DNA of 64,000 nt from Afipia clevelandensis ATCC 49720 (GCF_000336555.1 NZ_KB375281.1:248001-312000), one strand, 5' to 3'. Counted from the first letter of the stretch, positions 45,624 through 55,056 are shown. The notes: generated by a model not told the origin, from the sequence alone. Numbers and translations: made by a program.

Positions 45624-46312
45624 TTATAGGCGCGGGCGGGGACGCCGCACACGACGGGCTGCCAGTCCTGATTGTTACTGGCCTGAAACAGGAGGCCCGC
45701 ATCGCTGCAGGGCCCGGTCTCACCGTCATCTGCAGTTCCAGCAATCCAGTTCAGTTACGTGAAATGATGACGTCGTTCGACCCGGCGAGCATTCGCGGGA
45801 TCGTGAGCTTTGGCGTCGCGGGCGGGTTAAATCCTGATTTGAAGTCCGGCGACGTGGTGATCGCGTCGGAGATCCTGGCCGGCAAGAAGCGCTGGTCGAC
45901 GGCGGCTGCACTCACTGAAAATCTCGTCGCACTTCCGGTGAAGCGCCGCCGTGTGGTGGTGCCCGGCGTTCTTGCGGGCGTCGAGGAAGTGGTGACCGGG
46001 CAGGTCGCCAAGGCTGCGCTGCGCGCCACGACCGGTGCCGATGCCGTCGATATGGAGAGCCACATCGCGGCCCGTTACGCCGAGCACTATGGCCTGCCGT
46101 TTGCCGCCGTGCGCGTGATCTCCGATCCGGCGCACCGCGCACTGCCCGAACTGACGATGAACGCGATCAAGCCGAACGGCAATGTCGACATGTGGAAGGT
46201 GATGCGCGGCATCGCGCGCAACCCGAAAACCATTCCGCACCTGATCTCGACCGGCCGCGATTTCAGCCGCGCGCTGCGGTCGTTGCGCGGCTGCAGGGGT
46301 GCGCTGGGCTGA
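45620..46312 (+). CDS. hpnG: Hopanoid nucleosidase/phosphorylase HpnG
   Basis: A 230-residue nucleoside phosphorylase-like protein that removes adenine from adenosylhopane. SFGVAGGLNPDLKSGDVVIAS near residue 54 and the substrate-binding DMESH near 134 are seen. The start codon is GTG, overlapping the shc stop (GTGA), so it is translated by coupling. It ends the plus-strand hopanoid operon, before a strong terminator. Confidence 0.92.
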   Translation: MIIGAGGDAAHDGLPVLIVTGLKQEARIAAGPGLTVICSSSNPVQLREMMTSFDPASIRGIVSFGVAGGLNPDLKSGDVVIASEILAGKKRWSTAAALTENLVALPVKRRRVVVPGVLAGVEEVVTGQVAKAALRATTGADAVDMESHIAARYAEHYGLPFAAVRVISDPAHRALPELTMNAIKPNGNVDMWKVMRGIARNPKTIPHLISTGRDFSRALRSLRGCRGALG

Positions 46313-46357
46313 CGCGGCTGCGTTTCAGCATCCGTTCTCTCAACTGATGGCAGCATC

Positions 46358-46388
46358 AAGAAAGCGCGAGTCATACTCGCGCTTTCTT
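46358..46388. terminator. Bidirectional rho-independent terminator after hpnG
   Basis: Perfect 14-base arms (AAGAAAGCGCGAGT / ACTCGCGCTTTCTT) around a three-base loop. It lies between hpnG and the convergent SRPBCC gene and has T-rich arm ends on both strands, so it can stop transcription from either side. Confidence 0.88.
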
Positions 46389-46404
46389 ATTGATGCAGTG
46401 GAAA

Positions 46405-46914
46405 TCAAGCCGCGGTATTGCCTTCGGCAAGAAACTCGTCCAACTGCTGGAACTGCTCGCCAAATCCGCTGGTGCTTCCGGACGAGATCGCCTCGTCAAG
46501 GGCTTCCTTCGAGGGGTAGAGATCGTGCATCACGACCAGCGTCTCGTTACCTCTGTCATCGAAGGTAACGGTCGTGACGGTCACGCCTTCGCCGGTTTCT
46601 TCATTTGTCCAAGCGAAGCGGATAGGCGGCGTGACTTCGATATATTTGCCGAAGAATGCCAGAGGCTGTTCTGACGAAGAGTGGCCGAACTCCAGACGGT
46701 AAGTGCCTCCGACGCGAACATCCATCTCGCAGGAAAGCATAGTCAGGCCGAACGACCTCGGTGCCCACCAGCGCTTAAACAGCTCGGGCTTGGTCCACGC
46801 CTCGAACACGAGATGTCTCGGCCCATTGAAAATCCGCGTAACAACCAACTCACGGTCGGACTTCCGTTCGACCGTTGTGGGGTTTTTAGGCTCATTTTGC
46901 TTTTTTGCGTCCAT
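46405..46914 (-). CDS. SRPBCC/AHSA1 domain protein
   Basis: A 169-residue START-like protein of the AHSA1 (Activator of Hsp90 ATPase homologue) family. Motifs LVVTRIFNGPRHLVFEAWTKPE and RWWAPRSFG are typical; the C-terminal HDLYPSKEALDEAISSG...FGEQFQQLDEFL is the usual last helix. The hydrophobic cavity of this fold binds lipids or small ligands. It overlaps the ArsR gene by 23 bases, a common pair. It is placed inside the hopanoid locus but is terminator-separated on both sides, so a hopanoid role is not implied. Confidence 0.9.
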   Translation of the reverse strand: MDAKKQNEPKNPTTVERKSDRELVVTRIFNGPRHLVFEAWTKPELFKRWWAPRSFGLTMLSCEMDVRVGGTYRLEFGHSSSEQPLAFFGKYIEVTPPIRFAWTNEETGEGVTVTTVTFDDRGNETLVVMHDLYPSKEALDEAISSGSTSGFGEQFQQLDEFLAEGNTAA

Positions 46915-47257
46915 CGGCCTTTTCCTTCTGTTTCAGTTCTTCGACAACCTTGTCCAGTTCGTCGAAACGTGCGCTCCAGAGCTGGCGGTATGTCTCGATC
47001 CATGCTGCCTCTTGCTCCAGCCGGCGCTGGCCGAGCTTGCAGGTCCGCACACGCCCGATTTTCACCGTGGTGACCAGGCCGGCCTGCTCAAGGATGACGA
47101 CATGCTTCTTCATGCCCGTGAGGGTCATGTGGAACTTATCGGCAAGGTCCGTGATGGAAGCGTCTGCACGCCCGAGTTGCTCCAGAACGCCGCGTCGAGT
47201 GGCATCCGAGAGCGCGGCAAAAGTGGCGTCGAAACGGGCCTGATTATACTGAACCAT
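46892..47257 (-). CDS. ArsR family transcriptional regulator
   Basis: A 121-residue winged-helix regulator. The DNA-binding part is ALSDATRRGVLEQLGR followed by ITDLADKFHMTLTGMKKHVVILEQAGLV (here outlined as helix-turn-helix at residues 34-62). It has no Cys-rich metal site, so it is probably not a metal sensor. ArsR-SRPBCC pairs are widespread, with the regulator repressing its own operon. A 26-bp palindrome overlaps its start codon and probable -10 box. Confidence 0.92.
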   Translation of the reverse strand: MVQYNQARFDATFAALSDATRRGVLEQLGRADASITDLADKFHMTLTGMKKHVVILEQAGLVTTVKIGRVRTCKLGQRRLEQEAAWIETYRQLWSARFDELDKVVEELKQKEKADGRKKAK

Positions 47258-47294
47258 GTGGTTCAGTATATAGCGCAGGGATCGGCAGACGCAA
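47245..47294 (-). promoter_or_regulatory. ArsR-SRPBCC promoter with a 26-bp palindromic operator spanning the start codon
   Basis: TATACTGAACC and GGTTCAGTATA (47245-47270) are perfect 11-base arms around ACAT/ATGT. On the minus strand the TATACT at 47270-47265 doubles as a -10 box, with TTGCGT 18 bases upstream (47294-47289). The start codon ATG (47257-47255) lies in the centre, so the leader would be a few bases or absent. Autorepression by ArsR bound here is the simplest reading. Confidence 0.72.
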
Positions 47295-47324
47295 GGGCAA
47301 GCCGATTGCGATCACCAAAAAAGA

Positions 47325-47353
47325 AAAAGGCGCGGGCAATGCCCGCGCCTTTT
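47325..47353 (-). terminator. Rho-independent terminator of hpnH
   Basis: AAAAGGCGCGGGC and GCCCGCGCCTTTT are perfect 13-base arms around a three-base loop, about 20 bases after the hpnH stop. On the minus strand it is followed by a T-rich tract, a textbook intrinsic terminator. It also insulates the ArsR promoter from hpnH transcription. Confidence 0.9.
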
Positions 47354-47373
47354 GATTTGAATGCGATCCGAAA

Positions 47374-48567
47374 TCAGGCCGCCGTCGACGCGCTGGTCGC
47401 TGGAGCGGCCTGCTTTGCGGCTTCGAGCTTTGCGGCCTTGTCAGCCGCAGCCTTGGCTTCATCCGCGCGAATTTCCGAAAGGCGCTTCTGCACTTCCGAC
47501 GAGAACACGTACTGCGCCGGGCGCTGCTTGCTGAGATCGATTTCCGGCGCCATCGGGCCCTCGGTCTTGATACCGAACATCGCGACCTTCAGCGCCTTCA
47601 GGGGATTGCTCACCGCTGCGTTGGCGGCGGTCGGCTCGTAGCCGCAATGCGCCATGCAGTCGGCGCACTTCTCGTACTTGCCGGTGCCGTAGGTGTCCCA
47701 GTCGGTGGTGTCCATCAACTCCTTGAAGGTCTTGGTGTAGCCTTCACCGAGCAGGTAGCAGGGCTTCTGCCAACCGAAGATGTTGCGGGCAGGCATGCCC
47801 CATGGCTCGCACTCGAAATTCTGGTTGCCGGCCAGGAAGTCCAGGAACAGGCCGGAGTGCATGAAATTCCACTTCTTGCCCTTGCCGAGCGCGAACACGT
47901 CACGGAACAGCTTCTTGGTCTTGGTGCGGTTCAGGAAGTGCTCCTGATCCGGCGCGCGCTCATAGGCGTAGCCGGGCGACATCGAGACGCCGACGCCAAG
48001 CTCGGTGGTGAAGTCCAGGAACTTCGCGATCTCCTCGGCCGGGTGGCCGTCGAAGATGGTCGCATTGACGTTCACGGTGAAGCCGCGCGCCTTCGCCGCC
48101 TTGATCGCGGAGACGGCTCGGTCGAACACGCCCTTCTGCGACACGGCCTTGTCGTGGTGGTCCTTCAGGCCATCAAGATGAACCGAGAAGAACAGATAGG
48201 GCGAGGGCTCGAACAGGTCGAGCTTCTTTTCGAGCAGCAACGCGTTGGTGCAGAGCGAGACGAACTTCTTGCGCGCCACGAGGCCGCGCACGATTTCGCC
48301 GATCTCCTTGTGGATCAGCGGTTCGCCGCCTGGAATGGCGACCATCGGAGCGCCACACTCGTCGGCGGCGTCCCAGCATTCCTGCGCTGTCATGCGGCGA
48401 TTCAGGATCGCATCCGGATAGTCGATCTTGCCGCAGCCGACGCAAGCGAGATTGCAGCGGAACAGCGGCTCCAGCATCAGCACCAGCGGGTAGCGCTTGC
48501 GGCCAAGCAGCTTCTGCTTGACGAGATACGAGCCGATCTTGATCTCTTTGAAAAACGGTATCGCCAT
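47374..48567 (-). CDS. hpnH: Adenosyl-hopene transferase HpnH (radical SAM)
   Basis: A 397-residue radical SAM enzyme that joins 5'-deoxyadenosyl to hopene, the first step of C35 side-chain synthesis. The cluster motif is Cys38, Cys42 and Cys45 (CNLACVGC). The PGGEPLIHKE near residue 79 is the SAM-binding GGEP motif. A C-terminal auxiliary Cys region (CADCMAHCGYEP near 300) and an Ala/Lys-rich tail follow. It lies six bases after ispH and on the same strand. Confidence 0.95.
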   Translation of the reverse strand: MAIPFFKEIKIGSYLVKQKLLGRKRYPLVLMLEPLFRCNLACVGCGKIDYPDAILNRRMTAQECWDAADECGAPMVAIPGGEPLIHKEIGEIVRGLVARKKFVSLCTNALLLEKKLDLFEPSPYLFFSVHLDGLKDHHDKAVSQKGVFDRAVSAIKAAKARGFTVNVNATIFDGHPAEEIAKFLDFTTELGVGVSMSPGYAYERAPDQEHFLNRTKTKKLFRDVFALGKGKKWNFMHSGLFLDFLAGNQNFECEPWGMPARNIFGWQKPCYLLGEGYTKTFKELMDTTDWDTYGTGKYEKCADCMAHCGYEPTAANAAVSNPLKALKVAMFGIKTEGPMAPEIDLSKQRPAQYVFSSEVQKRLSEIRADEAKAAADKAAKLEAAKQAAPATSASTAA

Positions 48568-48573
48568 GAATGT

Positions 48574-49551
48574 TTATCTTTCTTGCATCACGGGAGAGAG
48601 GCGCGGCTGACGCTGCGTCAGTTCGGCCGGCAGTCTGAATTCGATATTTTCCTCCCGGCCCGGCAGCACGGACACTGAGACCGGTCCGATTCTCCGCAGG
48701 GCGTCAATCACATCGTCCACCAGCACCTCCGGCGCCGAAGCGCCTGCGGTGATGCCGATGGTCGTCGCGTCTTTCAACCATTCAGGATTGAGCTGGCTGC
48801 CGTCGGCGATCAGATAGCTCGGGACACCCACTTCGGTCCCGATTTCGCGGAGGCGGTTGGAGTTGGAGCTATTGGTCGCGCCGACCACCAGAATGACGTC
48901 GACGAGCTTGCTGAGGTCTCGCACCGAAGACTGGCGGTTTTGTGTCGCGTAGCAGATGTCGCGGGTGTCCGGACCTTCGAGGTCCGAGAAACGGTCTTCC
49001 AGCGCCGCGATGATGTCGCGGGTATCGTCGACACTCAGCGTGGTCTGGGTGATGTAGGCCATCGGCTCGTCGCTCGGCAGGTCGAGCGCGGCGACGTCTT
49101 CGACGCTTTGAACGAGGATCACGGGGCCGGGGACCTGTCCCATGGTGCCGACCACTTCCGGGTGACCCTCATGGCCGATCAGGACCAGCTTGCGCCCCTT
49201 GGAGACGTAGCGCTTGCCTTGATTGTGAACTTTCGTGACCAGCGGGCAAGTGGCGTTGAGGACCGGAAGGCTGCGGGCCGCGGCCTCTTCCTCGACGCTC
49301 TTGGCGACGCCGTGGGCGCTGAACACCGTGATCGCGTTCGCAGGCACTTCGTGCAGGTCTTCCACGAAAACCGCCCCCTTGGCCTTCAGGCTTTCGACCA
49401 CGTACTTGTTGTGCACGATCTCGTGGCGGACATAGACCGGCGGGCCATACTTCTCCAGCGCGCGTTCGACGATCTCGATCGCGCGCACGACCCCCGCGCA
49501 GAAACCGCGCGGCTGTGCCAGCAGGATTTTCATCTCCTGCTTGTGGGTCAC
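48574..49551 (-). CDS. ispH: 4-hydroxy-3-methylbut-2-enyl diphosphate reductase IspH
   Basis: The last enzyme of the MEP pathway, making IPP and DMAPP, with a [4Fe-4S] cluster. The three ligand cysteines are in RGFCAGV, NATCPLV and [21 protein letters not shown] is also conserved. Start is uncertain. GTG at 49551 begins five bases after the dxs stop, allowing coupling. ATG at 49533 aligns with E. coli IspH, but its GGAG abuts it. TTG at 49563 overlaps dxs. It sits between dxs and hpnH, linking precursor supply to hopanoid synthesis. Confidence 0.92.
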   Translation of the reverse strand: MTHKQEMKILLAQPRGFCAGVVRAIEIVERALEKYGPPVYVRHEIVHNKYVVESLKAKGAVFVEDLHEVPANAITVFSAHGVAKSVEEEAAARSLPVLNATCPLVTKVHNQGKRYVSKGRKLVLIGHEGHPEVVGTMGQVPGPVILVQSVEDVAALDLPSDEPMAYITQTTLSVDDTRDIIAALEDRFSDLEGPDTRDICYATQNRQSSVRDLSKLVDVILVVGATNSSNSNRLREIGTEVGVPSYLIADGSQLNPEWLKDATTIGITAGASAPEVLVDDVIDALRRIGPVSVSVLPGREENIEFRLPAELTQRQPRLSPVMQER

Positions 49552-49555
49552 AGGA

Positions 49556-51472
49556 CTAAGCAAGCTGCACCGCGCTGATCTCGCCTTCGCGGCCGAGCGC
49601 CTCGAAGACGCGCGTCACGATGCCCTTGGCGTCAAGACCGGCCTTTGCATACATCGCAGCCGGCGAGTCCTGGTCGATGAACGTATCCGGAAGAACCATG
49701 GAGCGAACCTTCAATCCTTTGTCGAGTGCGCCGTTCTCCGCAAGAGTGTGCAAGACTTGTGCCCCGAAGCCGCCGATCGAGCCTTCCTCGATGGTGATCA
49801 GCACGTCGTGGTCGCGCGCCAGACGCAGGACCAGGTCCGTGTCGATCGGCTTGGCAAAGCGTGCATCAGCCACCGTGGCGGTCAAGCCATGGGTTTTTAG
49901 AATGTCTGCAGCCTTGAGCGCTTCGCCGAGCCGGGTGCCGAGCGAGAGCAGGGCGACCGAGGAGCCTTCGCGGACGATGCGGCCCTTGCCGATCTCCAGC
50001 GGGACGCCAACCGACGGCAGATCTACGCCGACGCCATCGCCACGCGGGAAGCGAATGGCCGAAGGACGATCGTCGATCGCTGCGGCGGTCGCCACCATAT
50101 GCACGAGCTCGGCTTCGTCGGCAGCGGCCATCAGGACCATGCCGGGGAGACAGCCGAGATAGGTGATGTCGAACGAGCCCGCATGGGTCGGACCGTCAGC
50201 GCCGACAAGACCGGCGCGGTCGATGATGAAGCGCACCGGCAACCCCTGGATGGCGACGTCGTGCACCACCTGGTCATAGGCGCGCTGCAGGAAGGTCGAG
50301 TAGATCGCAACGAACGGCTTCAGGCCTTCCGAGGCAAGACCGGCGGCGAACGTCACGGCATGCTGTTCGGCGATGCCAACATCGAATGTGCGGTCCGGGA
50401 AGGCTTTGTTGAAAATGTCGACGCCGGTGCCGGACGGCATCGCCGCGGTGATGGCGACGATCTTGTTATCCTTCTCGGCTTCATGCACGAGGCTGTTGCC
50501 GAACACCTTGGTATAGGCGGGGGCGTTGGCCTGGGCCTTGGCCTGCTTGCCGGTGGCGACGTCGAACTTGACGACGCCATGGTACTTGTCGGCGGACGCT
50601 TCGGCCGGGGTGTAGCCCTTGCCCTTTTCGGTGACGACATGGATCAGGGTCGGGCCAACCTTGGAATCACGCACGTTCTTCAGAACGGGGAGCAGGTGGT
50701 CGAGGTTGTGGCCGTCGATCGGGCCGACATAGTAGAAGCCGAGTTCTTCAAACAGCGTGCCGCCCGACAGCATGCCGCGTGCGTATTCTTCGGCGCGCTG
50801 CGCGCCCTTCTCGACGAATTTAGGCAGGCGCTTGGCGACCTGCTTGCCGATTTCGCGCAGCGAGCGGTAGGTATTGCTCGACGTCAGGCGCGACAGATAG
50901 GACGACATGGCACCGACCGGCGGCGCAATCGACATCTCGTTGTCGTTGAGGATGACGATCAGGCGCGAATCCATCGCGCCCGCATTGTTCATGGCTTCAT
51001 AGGCCATGCCGGCGGACATGGCGCCGTCGCCGATCACCGCGATGACATTGTTGTTGCCGCCGGACAGGTCGCGGGCCACGGCCATGCCGAGACCGGCCGA
51101 AATCGAGGTCGAGGAGTGCGCCGCACCGAAGCAGTCGTATTCGCTCTCCGCGCGCTTGGTGAAGCCGGACAGGCCGCCGCCCTGACGCAACGTCCGAATC
51201 CGGTCGCGGCGCTCGGTGAGAATCTTGTGCGGATAGGCCTGATGACCGACGTCCCAGATGACGCGGTCCGCGGGCGTATTAAAAACATGATGTATTGCGA
51301 CGGTCAGTTCCACGACACCAAGACCGGAGCCCAGATGACCACCCGTGACCGCAACTGCGTTGATCGTTTCCGCGCGAACTTCTGCCGCAACTTGAGGCAG
51401 ATCGCTCTCTTTCAGCTTGCGAAGATCGGCGGGCGACTTGATTGCGTCGAGCAATGGGGTCGATGAGGTCAT
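49556..51472 (-). CDS. dxs: 1-deoxy-D-xylulose-5-phosphate synthase
   Basis: A 638-residue thiamine-diphosphate enzyme, first step of the MEP isoprenoid pathway. [18 protein letters not shown] near residue 153 is the cofactor-binding motif. [14 protein letters not shown] near 75, YVGPIDGHN near 257 and [18 protein letters not shown] near 427 (shown here as GPTHAG) are typical. The ATG at 51472 gives [14 protein letters not shown]. It heads a minus-strand operon with ispH and hpnH, divergent from hpnN. Confidence 0.95.
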   Translation of the reverse strand: MTSSTPLLDAIKSPADLRKLKESDLPQVAAEVRAETINAVAVTGGHLGSGLGVVELTVAIHHVFNTPADRVIWDVGHQAYPHKILTERRDRIRTLRQGGGLSGFTKRAESEYDCFGAAHSSTSISAGLGMAVARDLSGGNNNVIAVIGDGAMSAGMAYEAMNNAGAMDSRLIVILNDNEMSIAPPVGAMSSYLSRLTSSNTYRSLREIGKQVAKRLPKFVEKGAQRAEEYARGMLSGGTLFEELGFYYVGPIDGHNLDHLLPVLKNVRDSKVGPTLIHVVTEKGKGYTPAEASADKYHGVVKFDVATGKQAKAQANAPAYTKVFGNSLVHEAEKDNKIVAITAAMPSGTGVDIFNKAFPDRTFDVGIAEQHAVTFAAGLASEGLKPFVAIYSTFLQRAYDQVVHDVAIQGLPVRFIIDRAGLVGADGPTHAGSFDITYLGCLPGMVLMAAADEAELVHMVATAAAIDDRPSAIRFPRGDGVGVDLPSVGVPLEIGKGRIVREGSSVALLSLGTRLGEALKAADILKTHGLTATVADARFAKPIDTDLVLRLARDHDVLITIEEGSIGGFGAQVLHTLAENGALDKGLKVRSMVLPDTFIDQDSPAAMYAKAGLDAKGIVTRVFEALGREGEISAVQLA

Positions 51473-51541
51473 ACCAAGGCTTCCAATGCGACTGTGGAAC
51501 AAGACGTGAACATTTTGCAGTGTAGCATTATTGCAGCTATT

Positions 51542-51566
51542 CAGCAGTAGTTCTGAGGAACTGCTG
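51542..51566. repeat. Imperfect inverted repeat in the dxs-hpnN divergent region
   Basis: CAGCAGTAGTTC and GAACTGCTG pair with a three-base bulge around TGAG. It lies in the 213-base region between the divergent dxs and hpnN genes. It could be an operator or chance; no other strong signal was seen there. Confidence 0.35.
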
Positions 51567-51685
51567 GCTAATTGCCACTATTGTGTGACTTAAGGGCACC
51601 GTTTGAGGCATCAGTAAGTTAACCGCCTGCATCCCCCGCAGTTGCCTTTACCCCAAGCTGGTCGCCAGAAATAGAAAGAAAACCT

Positions 51686-54274
51686 GTGCTGACAAGGACT
51701 ATTGTATCGCTTGTTCGTTTCTGCACGCGCCATGCATGGCTGGTCCTCGTGGCCGGCTTGGCTCTGGCTGCGGCGGCGGGCGTCTACTCCCACCGGAACT
51801 TTGCCATCAATACCGATGTTGCGAAGCTGATTTCCCCCGATCTGGACTGGCGAAAGCGCGAAATTGACTATGAAAAGGCCTTTCCAGGCCGAAATGACTC
51901 GATTCTGGCCGTTGTAGAGGCCCCGACGCCGGAATTGACCCGGCAGGCCGCCGACGCCCTTGAGAAGAAGTTGCAGCCACAGACCGACAGGTTCATTTCC
52001 ATCCGCCGGCCGGGCGGGGGCGCCTTTTTCGACAATAACGGACTTTTGTTCCTGCCGACCTCCGAGGTGGCCAAACAGACCAGCCAATTGGCCTCGGCAG
52101 CACCGATTTTCGACATCCTGGTGGACGATCCCAGCCTGCGCGGCCTGACCGGCGTGCTGGAGTTCGGCCTCGCCGGTGCGGCCAGGGGGCAGTATTCGCG
52201 TGACTCCATGGCGAGGCCGCTCAACGAGGTCGCGGATGCTGTCGAAAAGGTGCTGGCGGACAAGCCCGCTCCGTTTTCGTGGCGGGAGCTTTCCAGCACC
52301 GAGCCGCTGACGGATGCCGACAAGCGGGCCCTGCTCCTGATCCGGCCGGTTCTCGATTTCAAGGCGCTGGAGCCCGGCGGCGCGGCCACCGATGCCATTC
52401 GCAAGGCGGCTGTAGACAGCAACCTCGCCAAGGACTTCGGCGCCCGCGTCCGCCTGACGGGGCCGGTGCCCATCGCGAACGATGAATTCTCGACGGTGCA
52501 GGAGGGGGCGCTCTTCACCCATGGCGGCACCGTGCTGATCGTGCTGTTCATCCTGTGGTGTGCGCTGAAATCGTCCAAGATCATCGGCGCCGTGTTCGTC
52601 ACCCTGATCATCGGATTGTCGGTCACCACCGCCGTTGGCCTCATGCTGGTGGGGGCGTTCAATCTGATCTCGATCGCGTTCTTCGTGCTTTTCGTCGGCC
52701 TCGGCGTCGATTTTGGCATTCAGTACAGCGTAAGATACCGCGCCGAACGTCACGAGATCGACAGTCTTGATCCTGCGCTGGAAAAGGCTGCGGAATACTC
52801 CGCCGTTCCATTGACGCTGGCGGCGGTCGCGACCGCGGCTGGCTTTCTGTCGTTCCTGCCAACCGACTACAAGGGCGTGTCGGAGCTCGGAAAGATCGCC
52901 GGTGCGGGCATGATCATCGCGTTCATCGCGGCGATCACCGTGCTGCCGGCATTGCTGAAGATTCTGAATCCTCCCGGCGAAGCGGAGCCGCTTGGCTTCA
53001 AGTTTCTCGCGCCGGTGGACCGGTTTCTTGAGCGGCATCGCGTCGGCGTGGTGGTGGCGACGCTTGGCGTGGCCGTGCTCGGGCTGCCACTGCTGTATTT
53101 CCTGCAGTTCGACTTCAATCCGATGAACCTGCGCAGCGCGAAGGTCGAGTCGGTTGCGACCTATCTCGATCTGCGCCGCGATCCAAATACCGGCACCAAT
53201 GCGGTCGAAGTGCTGGCGCCTTCGGTCGCCAAGGCAAAGGAGATTCAGGCAAGTCTCGCGAAACTTCCCGAAGTGTCGCGAACCATTTCGCTCGATACGT
53301 TCATCCCGGACGATCAGCCCGCCAAGCTCGCGATCATTCGCAAGGCTGCGGCGCAGCTCAATCCGATCCTGAACGAGACCCCGCGCGGCACGGCACCGTC
53401 GGATGAGGAAAATGTCGCTGCCCTCAAGGGCTCTGTGGAAAGCCTGCGCAAGACCGCCGGCGACGACAAGGGCCCGGGGGCTGTCGCTGCGCGGCGGCTC
53501 GCCGATGCCCTCGCCAAACTCGCGCAGGCCAGCAAGACGATGCGCGACAAGGCCGAGGCCACCTTCATCTCGCCGTTGAACGTCGCGCTCGATCAGGTGC
53601 GCGGCCTTCTCAAGGCGCAGCCGGTGAGCATCAAAACCCTTCCGCCGGACATCCTGCATGACTGGACTGCGGCAGATGGCCGGACGCGCGTCGAGGTTCA
53701 GCCCAAGGGCGATCCCAACGATAACGATACGTTGCGCACGTTTGCCGCCGCTGTGCTGAAGGTTCAGCCCGAGGCGATCGGCGGGCCGATCTCGATTCTG
53801 AAATCCGGCGACACCATCGTCCGGGCCTTCATTCATGCGGGTTTCTGGGCGCTGCTGTCGATTTCGATCCTTCTGTGGATCGTGCTGCGCCGGATCGGCG
53901 ACGTGCTTCTCACGCTGGTGCCGCTGGTGCTGGCAGGCGTGGTGACGCTCGAGATTTGTGTGCTGATCGGACTGCCGATGAACTTCGCCAATATCATCGC
54001 ATTGCCGCTGCTGCTCGGCATCGGTGTGGCGTTCAAGATCTACTACGTCACCGCGTGGCGGGCCGGGCAGACCGATCTGCTGCAGTCGAGTCTGACGCGG
54101 GCGATCTTCTTCAGCGCGATGACAACCGCGACAGCCTTCGGCAGCCTGTGGCTGTCGAGCCATCCCGGTACATCAAGCATGGGCAAACTGCTGGCGCTGT
54201 CGCTGGTCACCACGCTCGCCGCGGCGGTGCTGTTCCAGCCGGCGCTGATGGGGCGTCCGCGCGATCATAAATAA
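51686..54274 (+). CDS. hpnN: Hopanoid transporter HpnN (RND/MMPL family)
   Basis: An 862-residue RND-type exporter that moves hopanoids to the outer membrane. Two repeated halves show a helix near residue 20, periplasmic domains and helix clusters near 275-430 and 715-850. The DVAKLISPDLDWRKREIDYEKAFP stretch (in part: ISPDLDWR) after the first helix is characteristic of HpnN. The start is GTG at 51686 with a weak purine-rich site. It is divergent from the dxs-ispH-hpnH operon and is followed by a strong terminator. Confidence 0.93.
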   Translation: MLTRTIVSLVRFCTRHAWLVLVAGLALAAAAGVYSHRNFAINTDVAKLISPDLDWRKREIDYEKAFPGRNDSILAVVEAPTPELTRQAADALEKKLQPQTDRFISIRRPGGGAFFDNNGLLFLPTSEVAKQTSQLASAAPIFDILVDDPSLRGLTGVLEFGLAGAARGQYSRDSMARPLNEVADAVEKVLADKPAPFSWRELSSTEPLTDADKRALLLIRPVLDFKALEPGGAATDAIRKAAVDSNLAKDFGARVRLTGPVPIANDEFSTVQEGALFTHGGTVLIVLFILWCALKSSKIIGAVFVTLIIGLSVTTAVGLMLVGAFNLISIAFFVLFVGLGVDFGIQYSVRYRAERHEIDSLDPALEKAAEYSAVPLTLAAVATAAGFLSFLPTDYKGVSELGKIAGAGMIIAFIAAITVLPALLKILNPPGEAEPLGFKFLAPVDRFLERHRVGVVVATLGVAVLGLPLLYFLQFDFNPMNLRSAKVESVATYLDLRRDPNTGTNAVEVLAPSVAKAKEIQASLAKLPEVSRTISLDTFIPDDQPAKLAIIRKAAAQLNPILNETPRGTAPSDEENVAALKGSVESLRKTAGDDKGPGAVAARRLADALAKLAQASKTMRDKAEATFISPLNVALDQVRGLLKAQPVSIKTLPPDILHDWTAADGRTRVEVQPKGDPNDNDTLRTFAAAVLKVQPEAIGGPISILKSGDTIVRAFIHAGFWALLSISILLWIVLRRIGDVLLTLVPLVLAGVVTLEICVLIGLPMNFANIIALPLLLGIGVAFKIYYVTAWRAGQTDLLQSSLTRAIFFSAMTTATAFGSLWLSSHPGTSSMGKLLALSLVTTLAAAVLFQPALMGRPRDHK

Positions 54275-54307
54275 ATGCGATCCGATCGGCTGGATCGGAT
54301 CGCATTT
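54273..54307 (+). terminator. Rho-independent terminator after hpnN
   Basis: Perfect 15-base arms AAATGCGATCCGATC / GATCGGATCGCATTT around a five-base loop, starting in the hpnN stop codon. It is followed by GAATTGTTG, a moderately T-rich tail. Confidence 0.85.
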
Positions 54308-54361
54308 GAATTGTTGCCTGTGTTTCTGCGCTGAACCGGCTTCCGGTTCGGCGCAGACGCT

Positions 54362-54955
54362 TTAGCGGGGCGCGTTGGCGATTTCCGGGATCAGGCAGAT
54401 GTCGGCATGTGCGGCGTCAGGTGTGCCTGCTTTTGCTCCGGCCTTTGGTGCTGCGGTCTTGGGGGCGCCGATCGGGGTCGGGAAGGGCGCGGCGCCACCC
54501 TTGGCGGCAGGAGCCTTCTGGCCTTGCGCCGCCGGGGACGCATTGTCGGTCACGCGGGTCCAGGTCTGCCCGCCGCAAAGAATCATGGCGACGCAGCCTT
54601 CGACGCGAAGCGAATTGGGCGATTTGAGCTGGATATTGGCGTCGTATGTCTTGCCGCTGGTGGCGTCGTAAATCTGGCCCTCCCACTTGTCCTTCTCGTC
54701 TTCCGCCTTCTTCATGTTCAGAAGAACGGGGATTCCGAGGGTCAGACGTGTCCGCTTGGCCTTGTCGGGGTTCTTGCTGTCGATGTTGCCGGGAATCTTT
54801 TCGGAGGCAATGACCCCCCAAAGCCTGGAATTGCAGTCAACGATCCGAATCGTCGCCTTGTCTTCCTCGACCTTCCATTCACCCAGCGGCTCGGCGGCTG
54901 AAGCAGCACCGGCCGCGGCCAGCAAGAACATTCCACTAAGCGCTATCTTTCGCAT
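54362..54955 (-). CDS. DUF2147 domain secreted protein
   Basis: A 197-residue exported protein. MRKIALSGMFLLAAAGAASA is a signal peptide with cleavage near residue 20; ATG at 54955 is chosen for that reason. The mature part EPLGEWKVEEDKATIRIVDC..LWGVI matches the DUF2147 pattern, including a YDATSGKTYDANI stretch. A Pro/Ala/Lys-rich segment (residues about 130-180) follows. Its function is unknown. It lies convergent to hpnN and divergent from hpnO. Confidence 0.85.
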   Translation of the reverse strand: MRKIALSGMFLLAAAGAASAAEPLGEWKVEEDKATIRIVDCNSRLWGVIASEKIPGNIDSKNPDKAKRTRLTLGIPVLLNMKKAEDEKDKWEGQIYDATSGKTYDANIQLKSPNSLRVEGCVAMILCGGQTWTRVTDNASPAAQGQKAPAAKGGAAPFPTPIGAPKTAAPKAGAKAGTPDAAHADICLIPEIANAPR

Positions 54956-55030
54956 GAATCCTCGCGTGCATTGCAACTAACTTAAACACAAAAGCCGTCC
55001 GCAGTTCCAGAATTGACAAAAGGACGCATA

Positions 55031-55056
55031 CACTAATTTCAGTCACTAATTTCAGT
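55031..55056 (+). repeat. 13-bp perfect tandem repeat upstream of hpnO
   Basis: CACTAATTTCAGT occurs twice in direct succession (55031-55043 and 55044-55056). A TTGACA lies 12 bases upstream (55013-55018), so the repeat overlaps a possible core promoter for hpnO. It could be a regulator site or a slippage product. Confidence 0.6.

Noticed and set aside
51611-54163. An 850-codon open frame on the minus strand
   Set aside because: It is the antisense shadow of hpnN, rich in Arg, Gln and His with no recognisable domain.
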